Numbered from the stretch's first letter, positions 16,964 to 26,218 are shown. The stretch: 64,000 bases of DNA from Paraburkholderia aromaticivorans (GCF_012689525.1 NZ_CP051515.1:2418001-2482000), one strand, 5' to 3'. Notes: generated from the letters alone by a model not told the origin. A program made the numbers and translations.

Positions 16964-18094
16964 ATGACCATGCGGACCGTTTTCAGGGAAGACCACGAAT
17001 TATTTCGCGAGCAGGCGCGGCGCTTTATCGAAACCGAGATCGTGCCGAATCTGCACGCGTGGGAACACGCCGGCATCGTGCCGAAATCGCTGTGGCGCAA
17101 AGCGGGGGAAATCGGACTGCTGTGCTCGACCGTACCCGAGGAGTACGGCGGCAGCGGCGGCGACTTCGGTCATTCCGCGGTGATGATCGAGGAACTGGCG
17201 CGCGTCAATGCCACTGCCATCGGTTTTACCACGCACTCGGAGATCGTCGCGCCCTACCTCGTCGCGTATGGCAGCGAAGAGCAGAAACAGCGCTGGCTGC
17301 CGCGCATGGCGAGCGGCGAACTGATCGGCGTGATCGCGATGAGCGAGCCGGGCATCGGCAGCGATCTACGTTCGATGCGCACCGGCGCGCGGCGCGAAGG
17401 CGATCAGTACGTGATCAACGGGCAGAAGACGTTCATCACCAACGGCGGCAACGCCGGCCTGATCGTGACCGCCACCAAGCTCGACCCGCAATCACGCGAT
17501 CTCACGCTGATCTGCGTCGAAGAAGACACCGAAGGTTTTTCCAAGGGCAAGCTGCTGGAGAAGATCGGACTGAAAGGACAGGACACGTCCGAGCTTTTCT
17601 TCGACAACGTGCGCGTGCCGGCCAGCAACCGGCTCGGTGAAGAAAACCAGGGCTTTGGCTATCTGACGCATCAGCTCGCGTGGGAGCGCACCATCATCGG
17701 GATTCGCGCGGCTGCCTCGATCGACGCGTTGCTCGACGAGACCGTTCAATACACCCGCGACCGGCGCGTCTTCGGCAAACCCGTGTTCGACTTTCAGAAC
17801 ACACGTTTCAAGCTGGCCGAGGTCAAGGCGCAAGCCACCATGCTGCGCGCCTTCGTCGACGACTGTCTGGGCAAGGCGATGCGCGGCGAGTTGACCGCCG
17901 AAGTCGGCGCGATGTGCAAACTGGTCGGCTCGGAATTGCAAGGCAGGCTGCTCGACGAACTGCTGCAACTGCACGGCGGCTACGGCTATATGAGCGAGTA
18001 CAAGATCGGCAAGGCCTGGGTCGATGCGCGAGTCGCGCGCATCTACGGTGGCACCTCGGAAATCATGAAAGAAATCATCAGCCGGTCGCTGTAG
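16964..18094 (+). CDS. Acyl-CoA dehydrogenase (IVD/GCD-like)
   Basis: 376 residues, a full-length FAD-dependent acyl-CoA dehydrogenase introducing an alpha-beta double bond. Motifs: IAMSEPGIGSDLRSMRTGA for FAD, YVINGQKTFITNGGNAGLIV, the QFGKP-like block RRVFGKPVFDFQNTRFKLAE and C-terminal RIYGGTSEIMKEIISRSL. The position of the MCAD Glu is Gly (YGGT), while Glu in LAWERTIIGIRA sits where isovaleryl-CoA-type enzymes carry theirs, so it should be active. It follows the crotonase by 74 bp and precedes the ferredoxin. Confidence 0.9.
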   Translation: MTMRTVFREDHELFREQARRFIETEIVPNLHAWEHAGIVPKSLWRKAGEIGLLCSTVPEEYGGSGGDFGHSAVMIEELARVNATAIGFTTHSEIVAPYLVAYGSEEQKQRWLPRMASGELIGVIAMSEPGIGSDLRSMRTGARREGDQYVINGQKTFITNGGNAGLIVTATKLDPQSRDLTLICVEEDTEGFSKGKLLEKIGLKGQDTSELFFDNVRVPASNRLGEENQGFGYLTHQLAWERTIIGIRAAASIDALLDETVQYTRDRRVFGKPVFDFQNTRFKLAEVKAQATMLRAFVDDCLGKAMRGELTAEVGAMCKLVGSELQGRLLDELLQLHGGYGYMSEYKIGKAWVDARVARIYGGTSEIMKEIISRSL

Positions 18095-18164
18095 GGCTGC
18101 TATTCGCTGGCGGCCCCGCCCGATTCGAAAACCGGCGCTTCAACAACGCTATCAGGAGACAGCC

Positions 18165-18488
18165 ATGCCCAAACTCTCATACATCACACACGACGGCGCG
18201 CGTACCGACGTAGACGCAGCCGTCGGCGCGACGGTGATGCAGAGCGCGCTCGAACGAAACATCGCCGGAATCAGCGGTGACTGCGGCGGCGCATGCCAAT
18301 GCTGCACGTGCCACGTATTTGTCGAGGAAGCGTGGCACGACAGATTGCCGCCCATCGACGATATGGAAGACGCCATGCTCGACAGCACGGCCGAACCGCG
18401 CCGGGCCAATAGCCGACTGTCGTGCATGCTGACCATGAATGCGGAACTCGACGGCCTTGTCGTGCACCTGCCCGCTTCGCAAATCTAA
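18165..18488 (+). CDS. [2Fe-2S] adrenodoxin/putidaredoxin-type ferredoxin
   Basis: 107 residues. The ligands are Cys40, Cys46, Cys49 and Cys87, in the C-x5-C-x2-C...C arrangement typical of P450-linked bacterial ferredoxins; two extra cysteines (44, 47) lie in the same loop. CHVFVEEAWHDRLPPIDDMEDAML carries the acidic partner-binding face, here split by the loop boundary. It is convergent with a P450 (ends 18563) and is the natural electron carrier for one or both P450s in the window. A reductase is not seen. A strong terminator follows. Confidence 0.9.
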   Translation: MPKLSYITHDGARTDVDAAVGATVMQSALERNIAGISGDCGGACQCCTCHVFVEEAWHDRLPPIDDMEDAMLDSTAEPRRANSRLSCMLTMNAELDGLVVHLPASQI

Positions 18489-18512
18489 GCGAATGTTTTT
18501 GTGGCAGTAAGC

Positions 18513-18542
18513 AAGGCGACCTACGACAGGTCGCCTTTTTTA
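18513..18542 (+). terminator. Rho-independent terminator after [2Fe-2S] ferredoxin
   Basis: Perfect 10-bp stem AAGGCGACCT / AGGTCGCCTT with an ACGAC loop followed by a run of T. It ends the plus-strand acyl-CoA dehydrogenase/ferredoxin unit just before the convergent P450. Confidence 0.85.
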
Positions 18543-18562
18543 CGCGTCAACGCTTTTTCCCG

Positions 18563-19840
18563 TCAATCCCAGATCACGTGCAACGCGTGCGGTCCGCGCA
18601 ACTGAGCACCAACGATCCGCGGCTTCGGCCTATCCGGATCGAGCCGCAGGTTCGGCAGCAAGTCAAGGATGGTATTCACCGCCACCGAGAGTTCCACCTT
18701 GGCGATGAACTGGCCGATGCACATGTGCGGACCAAAACCGAAGCCGAACGACGGTTTGAGCTTGCGGTCGATATCAAAGCTCTCGCTGTTCTCGAACACC
18801 TCTTCGTCGCGATTCGCGGACGACACGATACATTGCACCATCGCGCCCTTCGGAATGCTGAAGCCGCCGATCTCGGTGTCCTGCGCCGCCTGACGCACCT
18901 TGAACGTCGCCACCGGTTCGAAACGCACCGCTTCGTCGATTGCCTTGGGCACGAGGCTGCGATCCGCTCGCACCCGTTCGAGCAGTTCGGGCCGCTCCAG
19001 CAACGCCACCATCAGCGAGCCGAAAGTGCGCGTGGTGGTCTCACCCGCCGCCGGCAGCAACGAGCGCACGAAGGTCGTCACCTCGTGATCGTCCAGATGA
19101 CGGCCCTCGTATTCCGCGCGAATCAGCCGGCAAATCAGATCGTCGCCTTGTGCGCCGTTCTTGCGCACCTCGGTCACTTCGAGCTTCACCGCATCGTAGA
19201 GCGCCTGGGCGGCCTCCATCGCCGCTTTGCGGGCCTGAGCGGCTTTTTCCGCATCGACTTGCGGGCCTGCCAGGATCGCCAGCGCCCACGCGGCGTATTG
19301 CTCGATCTGCTCAGGGCGGTTGTCCGGAAAGCCGATCAGCGAATAGATCAAACGGATCGGAAAATGCAGACCGAAATCCATCAGATCAGCGCGGCGCTTC
19401 GGCACCATCGGCTCGATATATTCGTTGCGTACGATCGGCGCCATCTTCGTTTCGCGCCAGCGGTTCACCACGTCGGGCATGAACACCGGCTGCAACAGTG
19501 AGCGAGTGCGGCGATGCGCTTCGCCGTCCATGCCGGTCAGGATCAGGCCGTCGAAGAATGCGCCGAGCCCTTCGGCGATGAAGCCGCTGGTGAAATTGGT
19601 GGCATCGCGCAATACCGACATCACGTCCTTGTACTTGAACAGCGTAAACGTGGGCCGCTTTGCATCGAGACCGGCGATGTTCGGCACGCCCAGGCGTGCC
19701 ATGAAGTCTTCCGCAATCACCGGCGAATTGCGACGCATGTCGCGATAAATCGCATGCAGGTCGACGTCGCTGCCTTTGTAGTTGTCCGCGACGCCCGCGA
19801 AGGCGCTCTCGAGCGAAGTTGCTGCGGCGGGTGTGCTCAT
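18563..19840 (-). CDS. Cytochrome P450 (CYP226-like, DitQ/DitU type)
   Basis: 425 residues from ATG 19840, chosen for the GGAG site 6 bases upstream (an ATG 12 bases further up is possible). Bacterial soluble class: I-helix oxygen motif LLPAAGETTTRTF, K-helix ExxR in DEAVRFEP and haem loop FGFGPHMCIGQFIAKVE with the thiolate Cys. It is closely similar to the P450 at 27552, including the long shared stretch around FTSGFIAEGLGAFFDGLI, so they are paralogues. Two P450s (DitQ and DitU) are known in abietane degradation, hydroxylating the diterpenoid; I cannot tell which this is. Electrons likely come from one of the two ferredoxins here. Confidence 0.9.
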   Translation of the reverse strand: MSTPAAATSLESAFAGVADNYKGSDVDLHAIYRDMRRNSPVIAEDFMARLGVPNIAGLDAKRPTFTLFKYKDVMSVLRDATNFTSGFIAEGLGAFFDGLILTGMDGEAHRRTRSLLQPVFMPDVVNRWRETKMAPIVRNEYIEPMVPKRRADLMDFGLHFPIRLIYSLIGFPDNRPEQIEQYAAWALAILAGPQVDAEKAAQARKAAMEAAQALYDAVKLEVTEVRKNGAQGDDLICRLIRAEYEGRHLDDHEVTTFVRSLLPAAGETTTRTFGSLMVALLERPELLERVRADRSLVPKAIDEAVRFEPVATFKVRQAAQDTEIGGFSIPKGAMVQCIVSSANRDEEVFENSESFDIDRKLKPSFGFGFGPHMCIGQFIAKVELSVAVNTILDLLPNLRLDPDRPKPRIVGAQLRGPHALHVIWD

Positions 19841-19920
19841 GCCTGTCTCCATTGTTGATATTCGGCGCGCTGTCTCAGGGATCAGCCCGATAACCGTTTG
19901 ACCCACGGTCAGCGCATTAT

Positions 19921-19949
19921 ATTGAACAGATTTGCAGATTGTGATCCAC
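19921..19949 (-). promoter_or_regulatory. Island operator motif, site 4 (P450/FAD oxidoreductase spacer)
   Basis: Read on the minus strand: a weak left half, an 11-bp spacer ending TGCAAAT, and a good right half CTGTTCAAT. It lies between the divergent P450 (start 19840) and FAD oxidoreductase (start 20036), about 80 bp from each. One arm is poorly conserved, so it is a weaker copy. Confidence 0.5.
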
Positions 19950-20035
19950 TTAAGGCATGGAGGCAAGACAAAAGGCGCGCGCTGCGATCGACGCAAACGC
20001 CGATGCACTCTGACAACAAAACAGGACGGAGACAC

Positions 20036-21682
20036 ATGGCAACAGAAGTGACTTACGACGCGTTGATCGTCGGTGGCGGCCACAATGGACTGTCCGCGGG
20101 CTGCTATCTCGCCGAGGCCGGCAAGAAGGTGCTGGTGCTCGAAGCACTCGACAAGGTGGGCGGCATGGCTTCGTCAGGTTATCTGCTGGACGGCGCGCCG
20201 CAGCACATGGTCCACCCGTGTGCGCTCGACATGATGTCGATGCGCGTGCACCCGCGCGTGCCGGCAGAACTTCAGTTAGAGCGGCACGGCTTTCGCCAGA
20301 TCGAACTGACGCCCGGCTACGTGTATCTGCATCCGGATGGCACTTCACTGGTGTTCTGGCGCGATCCCGAGAAGACCGCCGCCGAGATTCGCCGCTACAG
20401 TCCGAAAGACGCCGACGCGTTTCTTGCCTTCATCAAGGTCGTGTTCGCGTTCATCGACATGGCGATTCCGATGATGCGAGTGGACCCGGCCGATAAAAAC
20501 CTGGGAGCCAAATTCGAGGCCTTCAAGGCGGCGCTGCGCAACCGCAAGCTGAAACCCGAACTCATGGCGCTGCTCACAGGTTCCGCCTATCAGGCCGCGC
20601 AGGAACATTTCGAGCATCCGGTCACGATCTCCGCCATGTGCTGCCTGACAGGCCTCGCCGGTCCGATCACGGCTGACGGTAGCGGCATCTATTACGCGCT
20701 GCTCGGCTTTTTGCACCGCTTCGGCGTGGGCCGCGTGGTGGGCGGCATGCAGACCTTGTCCAATGCGATGGCTGCGCGTCTACGGGAACTGGGCGGCGAA
20801 GTGATGACCTCGGCGAGCGTCGCGGAGATCATCGCGGACGAATACGCAGCGCGTGGCGTACGTCTCGCCGACGGCCGGACGTTCTATGCGCATGCCGTCA
20901 TCGCGAGCTGCCATCCGAAGGTCGCGCTCGAACTGGTGACGGCCGGCCGCGTCGAAAAACGCCTGTTGACGCGCATGGCGCATGCGCCGGCTAACGCGCA
21001 CGGCGCGTCGCCACTGAAGGTCGACATGGCCCTGCGCGGCCAGATCTCACTCAAGCGTTTCGAGGCGAAGCGTGGCGACGGTCTTGATCTGCGCAAGACG
21101 TGTTTGCTGATCGGCACCACGGAGGCCGTTCTGGAAAACTTCCGGGCTTCGGCGCGCGGCGAGGTGCCCACTTTGCCCTATCTGACGATCACGGCGCCGA
21201 GCGCAGTCGATCCGTCCCAAGCGCCTGCCGGACAGGACACGGTGTACCTTTACCCGCCCGCCATGCCGACCCAGCCGCGCGAGGGCTGGGATGCGATTCG
21301 CGAGCGCGTCACGCAACAGGTAATCGACCAGGCGAGCGAGTATGTGGACGGTCTCAAAGAGTTCGAGATTGCGCGGCGCGTGGAAGCCGCCCCGGACTTC
21401 ACGCAACGTCTGAACACGGTCAACGGCTGCGTGGTGCATATCGACACCAGCACGATGCGCTCGAACAAGTTCCGGCCCGCTTATGGATTGGGCGGCGCCA
21501 CGTTGCCCGTGCGCGGCTTGTACTTCGGCGGAGCGGGCATTCATCCGGGCGGTGGTGTGAACGGCATGCCGGGCCGCATCGCCGCGCAACGCGTGCAGCG
21601 CTATCTCGGCCAGGCCACGCGCCGCGGCACGACACAATCAGGTTTCGTGACGGCCATTCTCGCGGCGTGGGGTGTCTGCTAG
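20036..21682 (+). CDS. FAD-dependent oxidoreductase (phytoene desaturase/PYROXD2-like)
   Basis: 548 residues from ATG 20036, which has a GGAG site; an upstream TTG extension is unlikely. The N-terminal dinucleotide-binding fold is DALIVGGGHNGLSAGCYLAEAG with the following acidic residue of the FAD ribose site. The C-terminus has the FAD-binding GLYFGGAGIHPGGGVNGMPGR motif of the phytoene-desaturase/amine-oxidase superfamily. Such enzymes desaturate or oxidise hydrophobic polyisoprenoid-like substrates, so direct action on a diterpenoid ring is attractive but unproven. It is divergent from a P450 across a shared operator and overlaps the convergent TetR gene by 45 bp. Confidence 0.83.
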   Translation: MATEVTYDALIVGGGHNGLSAGCYLAEAGKKVLVLEALDKVGGMASSGYLLDGAPQHMVHPCALDMMSMRVHPRVPAELQLERHGFRQIELTPGYVYLHPDGTSLVFWRDPEKTAAEIRRYSPKDADAFLAFIKVVFAFIDMAIPMMRVDPADKNLGAKFEAFKAALRNRKLKPELMALLTGSAYQAAQEHFEHPVTISAMCCLTGLAGPITADGSGIYYALLGFLHRFGVGRVVGGMQTLSNAMAARLRELGGEVMTSASVAEIIADEYAARGVRLADGRTFYAHAVIASCHPKVALELVTAGRVEKRLLTRMAHAPANAHGASPLKVDMALRGQISLKRFEAKRGDGLDLRKTCLLIGTTEAVLENFRASARGEVPTLPYLTITAPSAVDPSQAPAGQDTVYLYPPAMPTQPREGWDAIRERVTQQVIDQASEYVDGLKEFEIARRVEAAPDFTQRLNTVNGCVVHIDTSTMRSNKFRPAYGLGGATLPVRGLYFGGAGIHPGGGVNGMPGRIAAQRVQRYLGQATRRGTTQSGFVTAILAAWGVC

Positions 21683-22393
21683 CGCCGTCAGCGCCGGCCG
21701 CTTCAACGGCGGCCGGCCATTGGCAAGCACGGTGGAGAGCACGAAGTCCACCGAGAATTCACGCCACGCCGCTGCGCCAGCGGCGGATGTCGTGTCGAAA
21801 CCCGCGACTGCGGATACCGTGTAGTGATTGGTGAATCCGCCGGTAGTCAGCAGCGCGCACGCGGCGTAGAACATGCGCGCATCCACGCCGTCGCGGAACG
21901 CGCCGCTCGCCGCCCCGCGCTGCAGGATACGCTCCATCTGCGCGACCAGCTCGGGCGCCAGATCGACGAAACGATTCCGTTCGACAGGATGCGTGTTGTG
22001 CTCGTGAAAACGCAGGCTCTCCTGCGCCAATGAGCCAAGCGTGGGATCGGACCGGTATTGATCGATCCCGTGTTGCAGAAATACTCGCAGCGCTTCCACC
22101 GGCGGCAGATGATCGAGTTCGAGTGCCAGCAGATCGGCCAGCACGTCTTGCGCGGACTCGTCGAGCACGCTGGCGAACAACTGCTCCTTGCTGCTGAAGT
22201 AGTGATAGACGAGCTGCTTGGTCACCCCTGCTGCCCGCGCGATATCGTCCACACGAGCGCCCGCGAGGCCTTTTTCCGAAAACGCCAGGCGTGCCTCTTT
22301 CAGCAAACGGCTGAGCGTGGCACGTTTGCGTGAAGGCGAGGAAGGTGCCACGCACGTCGAAGGCGCGGCGGTATCGGTAAGCAGCGAAGGCAT
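21638..22393 (-). CDS. TetR-family transcriptional regulator
   Basis: 251 residues from ATG 22393; no clear ribosome site, so the start is tentative (22429 would add 12). The HTH is LLKEARLAFSEKGLAGARVDDIARAAGVTKQLVYHYFSSKEQLF, read in parts across residues ~30-75. The C-terminal domain resembles the RutR/TetR_C group with NRFVDLAPELVAQMERIL. It ends convergent with the FAD oxidoreductase, overlapping it by 45 bp. Target genes are not evident; the island's recurring dyad or the neighbouring SDR are possible. The 157 bp between it and the SDR holds no recognised element. Confidence 0.85.
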   Translation of the reverse strand: MPSLLTDTAAPSTCVAPSSPSRKRATLSRLLKEARLAFSEKGLAGARVDDIARAAGVTKQLVYHYFSSKEQLFASVLDESAQDVLADLLALELDHLPPVEALRVFLQHGIDQYRSDPTLGSLAQESLRFHEHNTHPVERNRFVDLAPELVAQMERILQRGAASGAFRDGVDARMFYAACALLTTGGFTNHYTVSAVAGFDTTSAAGAAAWREFSVDFVLSTVLANGRPPLKRPALTALADTPRRENGRHET

Positions 22394-22550
22394 GGATAGG
22401 CGGCACACAATGCAGGGAAAACGAAGCACCGCTTATGCGGGTGATTGCGCCCTTCTCGAGCGCAATCCGCAGCGGTGCCCGGCTAATGCATTGTAGTGCT
22501 GATCGCCAGCAAAAAGCGCCTGGTTCTTACCCCGTTGGCCGTTCTCTGCT

Positions 22551-23285
22551 TCAGAAACTTTGCGAGAGCGGCCGCACGACGATCTCGTTGACCGCGACCT
22601 GTTCCGGCTGCGCGATCGCATAGACGATCGCGTCGGCGATCACGTCCGGCGACATAGCGCCCTCGAACAGTTTTTGCGCGCGCTCGCGGAAAGCCGGCAC
22701 TGTAATGCTGTCGGTGAGTTCGCTCGCGACGAGACCTGGGCAGATCGAAGTCACGCGCACTTTGCCCGCGCATTCCTGACGCAAGCCCTCGCTGATCGCA
22801 CGCACCGCGAATTTTGTGGCCGAATAGACTGCCCCGCCTGGCCCCACCGTCAATCCCGCCACCGACGAAATATTGATCACGTGTCCCGCGCCCTGTTCGA
22901 GCATGCCGCCGAGCACCGCGTGAATGCCATACAGCACACCCTTGATGTTCACGTCGATCATGCGGTTCCAGTCGTCGACGCAGCCTTGCGCGATCATCGA
23001 TACCGGCATGATGCCGGCATTGTTGACGAGCACGTCGACGCGGCCAAAACGCTCACGCGCCTTCTGCGCGAGTTGTTGCAGTTCGGCTGGTTGCGTGACA
23101 TCGGTAGCGGCCCACAACACGTTGGCGTCGCCACCGAGTTGCTCGGCCAGATGCCTCAGTCGATCCGCGCGCCGCGCGGCTAGTACAAGTTTTGCGCCCT
23201 GCTGCGCGAGCCGTCTGGCCGTCGCTTCGCCGATGCCGCTGCTTGCACCGGTAATCATGATCACCTTGCCTTCGATCGCATTCAT
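22551..23285 (-). CDS. Short-chain dehydrogenase (YdfG-like), candidate aldehyde/alcohol step
   Basis: 244-residue classical SDR with TGASSGIG near residue 13, NNAG, ISSVAG Ser and an intact YSATK motif. The C-terminal PLSQSF tail lacks the DGG signature, as in the YdfG/serine-dehydrogenase subgroup. It is the last gene of a minus-strand run LuxE-LuxC-SDR, 52 bp after the LuxC stop. If LuxE/LuxC make an aldehyde from an acid, this enzyme could take the aldehyde to the alcohol or the reverse. That link rests on context only. Confidence 0.87.
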   Translation of the reverse strand: MNAIEGKVIMITGASSGIGEATARRLAQQGAKLVLAARRADRLRHLAEQLGGDANVLWAATDVTQPAELQQLAQKARERFGRVDVLVNNAGIMPVSMIAQGCVDDWNRMIDVNIKGVLYGIHAVLGGMLEQGAGHVINISSVAGLTVGPGGAVYSATKFAVRAISEGLRQECAGKVRVTSICPGLVASELTDSITVPAFRERAQKLFEGAMSPDVIADAIVYAIAQPEQVAVNEIVVRPLSQSF

Positions 23286-23337
23286 ACGCTATTTCCATTC
23301 CTTTAAAGTTGATTGTTCGATAGCTCCACAAGCGCAC

Positions 23338-24792
23338 TTAGCCCGCTAGCGATTCCACCAGCGCGGGGTCGGCCGTCTCTTCAGTGACCCATTTCACGGT
23401 GCGGCGAATCGGTTCGATCGCGTCCTGCCGATCGAGGTTGTGCTGCAAGGTGGCCGCCGCGCCGAGCGACACCAGCCGCTGCGCGCCCTGATACGCGAGC
23501 CGGTCGCGCAAGGTATGTTTGAGTGCTTCTGGAAAAATGCCGATAGTCTGCGTGTACGCGTTGACCGAACGCACGGCCGTGTCGATGTCATCGATCGGAA
23601 CGAGATTGCCCACGCGGCAACCGAGGATCCGCGAAAAGCTGACCGGCGCGCCATCGCGCGAAACGATCACTGCGCCTTCGTTGCTTTTACCGCCGAAAAC
23701 CGTGTAGTCGTCCCCGATCATGCGGATGCCGTCGAGTTCTTCTTTCAGTTGCGGATCAAAAGCCTTGTGAGGCGTGGAGAGATTTTCAGGCAGTGCCTGC
23801 AGCGCCGCGAACGTCAGTTCGGCGAGCCTGGCGCACCGCGCGAGGCCGGCTTCGTCGGTGCCCGACTGCACGTAGACCACGCGCGCGCTCACACAGGCTT
23901 CCTGGTTCTGCGCGCCGATGTCGAGCGCGAGGCGCCTCGCTACGCTTGTCAGCGTCGGCTCATCGGCGAAGGCTTCGTGCCCGATGATCGTGCCGCTCAG
24001 TTTCGGATCGAGCGTGATCAGATCCAGTCCCGGTTGCAGATAGCGCGTGATGTGCTTGACGGAATCGAAGCCGCCCCATGCAATCAGCTTCTCGACCTTG
24101 CGGGGATCGTAGATATGCCGCTCTACCGCTTCATCGCCGCCCTTCCAGTACGCCACGCTCAGATGCTTCGTCAGCGGATGGTCCGGCGCCATGTCGATCA
24201 TCGTGCGGGCCAGCGCCATCGAGGTCAGCGGATCGTTCGACGGCGCCTTGATGATCGCGTCGGAGCGCGTGAGTGCGTTGCGAATCAGCGTCAGCACCGC
24301 GACTACCGGCGCATTGCCCGCTATCACGTGAACGCAGCGCGCGCCGAATGCACGCGTGCGCGCGGTAACGCCCGGAAGACTGCCCGGTTGCTCGACCCAG
24401 CCTTCCAGGTAGTCGGCACCGACCGAACGCGCGACGATGTTGTACAACTCGTCCCGTTGAAAGAGGCGTGGCGTGCGCGTGTAGTGAAAACGCAAAATGC
24501 TTTCCGACAGACCCGAGGTGGCGCACGACAATTCGAACGCCTGCTGCAAGTGACGGTTATCGGCGAAATTGAGGTGCTGGCCGAGTTCGACCAGATAGTC
24601 GACGATCTGCTCGAGACTCAGCGTGTACAAGTCGGCCATCTGCGACGGCGCGCGCAACGTGAGTTGGTCGACGTGCCGGCTTACGTCTGGCGCCGTGAAA
24701 GAAACGCCGCCGCGTCGGCCGCCAAAAGTGAGCTCGTCGCCTTCGATGAGTTTGCCGCGAATGATCAGCGGCACGTTGTAGGAAGTGCTCAT
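23338..24792 (-). CDS. LuxC-family acyl-CoA/acyl-enzyme reductase
   Basis: 484 residues, the size of LuxC. LuxC belongs to the aldehyde-dehydrogenase superfamily and reduces an acyl group, passed to its active Cys, to an aldehyde with NADPH. Here Cys300 sits in IGAQNQEACVSARVVYV, the expected nucleophile; a nucleotide-binding stretch HVIAGNAPVVAVLTLIRNAL precedes it near residues 155-174. It starts 7 bp after the LuxE stop, with its ribosome site inside that stop region. No luciferase (luxA/B), luxD or luxG occurs nearby. A role reducing a carboxyl of the diterpenoid or an acyl intermediate is proposed. Confidence 0.88.
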   Translation of the reverse strand: MSTSYNVPLIIRGKLIEGDELTFGGRRGGVSFTAPDVSRHVDQLTLRAPSQMADLYTLSLEQIVDYLVELGQHLNFADNRHLQQAFELSCATSGLSESILRFHYTRTPRLFQRDELYNIVARSVGADYLEGWVEQPGSLPGVTARTRAFGARCVHVIAGNAPVVAVLTLIRNALTRSDAIIKAPSNDPLTSMALARTMIDMAPDHPLTKHLSVAYWKGGDEAVERHIYDPRKVEKLIAWGGFDSVKHITRYLQPGLDLITLDPKLSGTIIGHEAFADEPTLTSVARRLALDIGAQNQEACVSARVVYVQSGTDEAGLARCARLAELTFAALQALPENLSTPHKAFDPQLKEELDGIRMIGDDYTVFGGKSNEGAVIVSRDGAPVSFSRILGCRVGNLVPIDDIDTAVRSVNAYTQTIGIFPEALKHTLRDRLAYQGAQRLVSLGAAATLQHNLDRQDAIEPIRRTVKWVTEETADPALVESLAG

Positions 24793-24799
24793 GATCGGC

Positions 24800-26218
24800 T
24801 CACTCCGAAAGTTCGGTCAGGAAGTTCAGTGCCTCATCGTGCGCCGCCGGTGCGCCGGCGCAGATCACCTTGTCGTCGCCGCCTTCCTTCTCGCTATAGC
24901 GGCGAATCGCGGCCAGCAGATAGGGGCCGCTACGGCCACATTTGCAGGGCTTCTCGTAACCATGCAGCGTGATTTCATCGCCGGTTACGAGGCCCGCCCA
25001 ATACGTGCTCGGCAGCAGATCGAGCGAAGCGAAGCGCCCCGTCAAACCGTCTTTGCGAGGCAGCGGTTTGCCGGTCGCCGGATCGAGCAGAAATGCGATG
25101 GTGGTGGGCGGAATGTGGTAGTGGCCTTCCTCGCAGCGCATGCAGAAACCCATCTGTTCGCTGCAGCCGTAAAACTCGTAGAAATTATCGAAGCCGAGAA
25201 ACTCGACCAGTTGCTCGCGCCAGTTATCCGGCATGTTCTTGCCTTTCTTGCCGCCGCCCGTGTGCAAGACGCTGCCGTTGCCGAATACCTGACGCGCGCC
25301 TCGGGCAAGACCTTCGGCGGCGGTGTCGTACAGGATCGTCCAGACCGCGCCCATGTAGACGTCGCGGCCGGCGAATCGGCTGATCGCTTCGGCGAAGAAC
25401 TTGCGCAATTGCTCCGGACGTTCGCGCTCCACTCGCACAAGCTCCTCGCGTTTGGCCAGCAAAGCCTCGGAGATGTGCAGCGAGCCAAGTTCTCCTTGCG
25501 CTTCGGCTGCCGCGAGGCGGCCCGATAGCGAGGCGACGTCCGCGGAAAAACGCGCGTCGGGATACATGAACAATGCGTTGTGCTCGCCGCCCGCGTACAT
25601 CTCGACCTGGTAACCGCTGCCGCGAGCCGCCGCGCTCGCGCCCTTGCGATAAGTCGGCGCGATCAACGGGCGTGGGTGGGCGATCAGATCGGGACCGGAG
25701 CCCGGACCACGCCAGTCGCGAATGCGGCTCGCCGATAGCGTGATGTTCTGGCGCCACTCACGATCCGTGCGCGGCAGAAAAGACAGCTTGCCCGTGGTGC
25801 CCGACGTATGGAACACGCGCAGATTCGTTTGCGCGTCGAGCAGATCGATCCAGTCGTCGATCAGCTTGATGCCGGATGCGTCGACGTGGCTCAGATCTTC
25901 CGTGGTCAAACCGTTGAGCCAGCGCGTGAGTTTGTCGAACTGGCCGCGTTCGAGATACGACAGCGGGTACGACTTGTACACCGTGTGCGCGAACAGCAAC
26001 GGGGCGACGTCGTCGAGGCTCTCGATCGTCTCGATGCCCTGTTCCGCGGCAAGGCGCTCCAGCACCGGAATCTTCGCGCGCATTTCGACGAAGCGCCGGC
26101 GTGCGCCGCTGAGTTGTACATCGAGGAGCTGCTGCGGGGTGAAACGGAAGGCGTCGTCATAGCAAGCGGTGACGAGCGCGGCGGGATCGGCAAGGAGCTG
26201 CTGGTACAGCGTGGACAT
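24800..26218 (-). CDS. LuxE-family acyl-protein synthetase (acid-activating)
   Basis: 472 residues. LuxE activates a carboxylic acid with ATP to an acyl-AMP and passes the acyl group to itself and then LuxC. The adenylate loop TSGTTGK is at residues 138-144, followed by VFGNGSVLHTGGGKKGK and a YEFYGCSEQMGF block equivalent to the YGxTE motif of ANL enzymes. C-terminal cysteine pairs (CMRCEEGHYH and KPCKCGRSG) suggest a structural metal. It is longer than Vibrio LuxE (about 370), with additional N-terminal helices. Gene order LuxE-LuxC-SDR, upstream AraC regulator on the same strand. Confidence 0.87.
   Translation of the reverse strand: MSTLYQQLLADPAALVTACYDDAFRFTPQQLLDVQLSGARRRFVEMRAKIPVLERLAAEQGIETIESLDDVAPLLFAHTVYKSYPLSYLERGQFDKLTRWLNGLTTEDLSHVDASGIKLIDDWIDLLDAQTNLRVFHTSGTTGKLSFLPRTDREWRQNITLSASRIRDWRGPGSGPDLIAHPRPLIAPTYRKGASAAARGSGYQVEMYAGGEHNALFMYPDARFSADVASLSGRLAAAEAQGELGSLHISEALLAKREELVRVERERPEQLRKFFAEAISRFAGRDVYMGAVWTILYDTAAEGLARGARQVFGNGSVLHTGGGKKGKNMPDNWREQLVEFLGFDNFYEFYGCSEQMGFCMRCEEGHYHIPPTTIAFLLDPATGKPLPRKDGLTGRFASLDLLPSTYWAGLVTGDEITLHGYEKPCKCGRSGPYLLAAIRRYSEKEGGDDKVICAGAPAAHDEALNFLTELSE

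Noticed and set aside
22551..26218. Bioluminescence (lux) operon
   Set aside because: Only luxC- and luxE-like genes are present; no luciferase subunits, thioesterase or flavin reductase are found.
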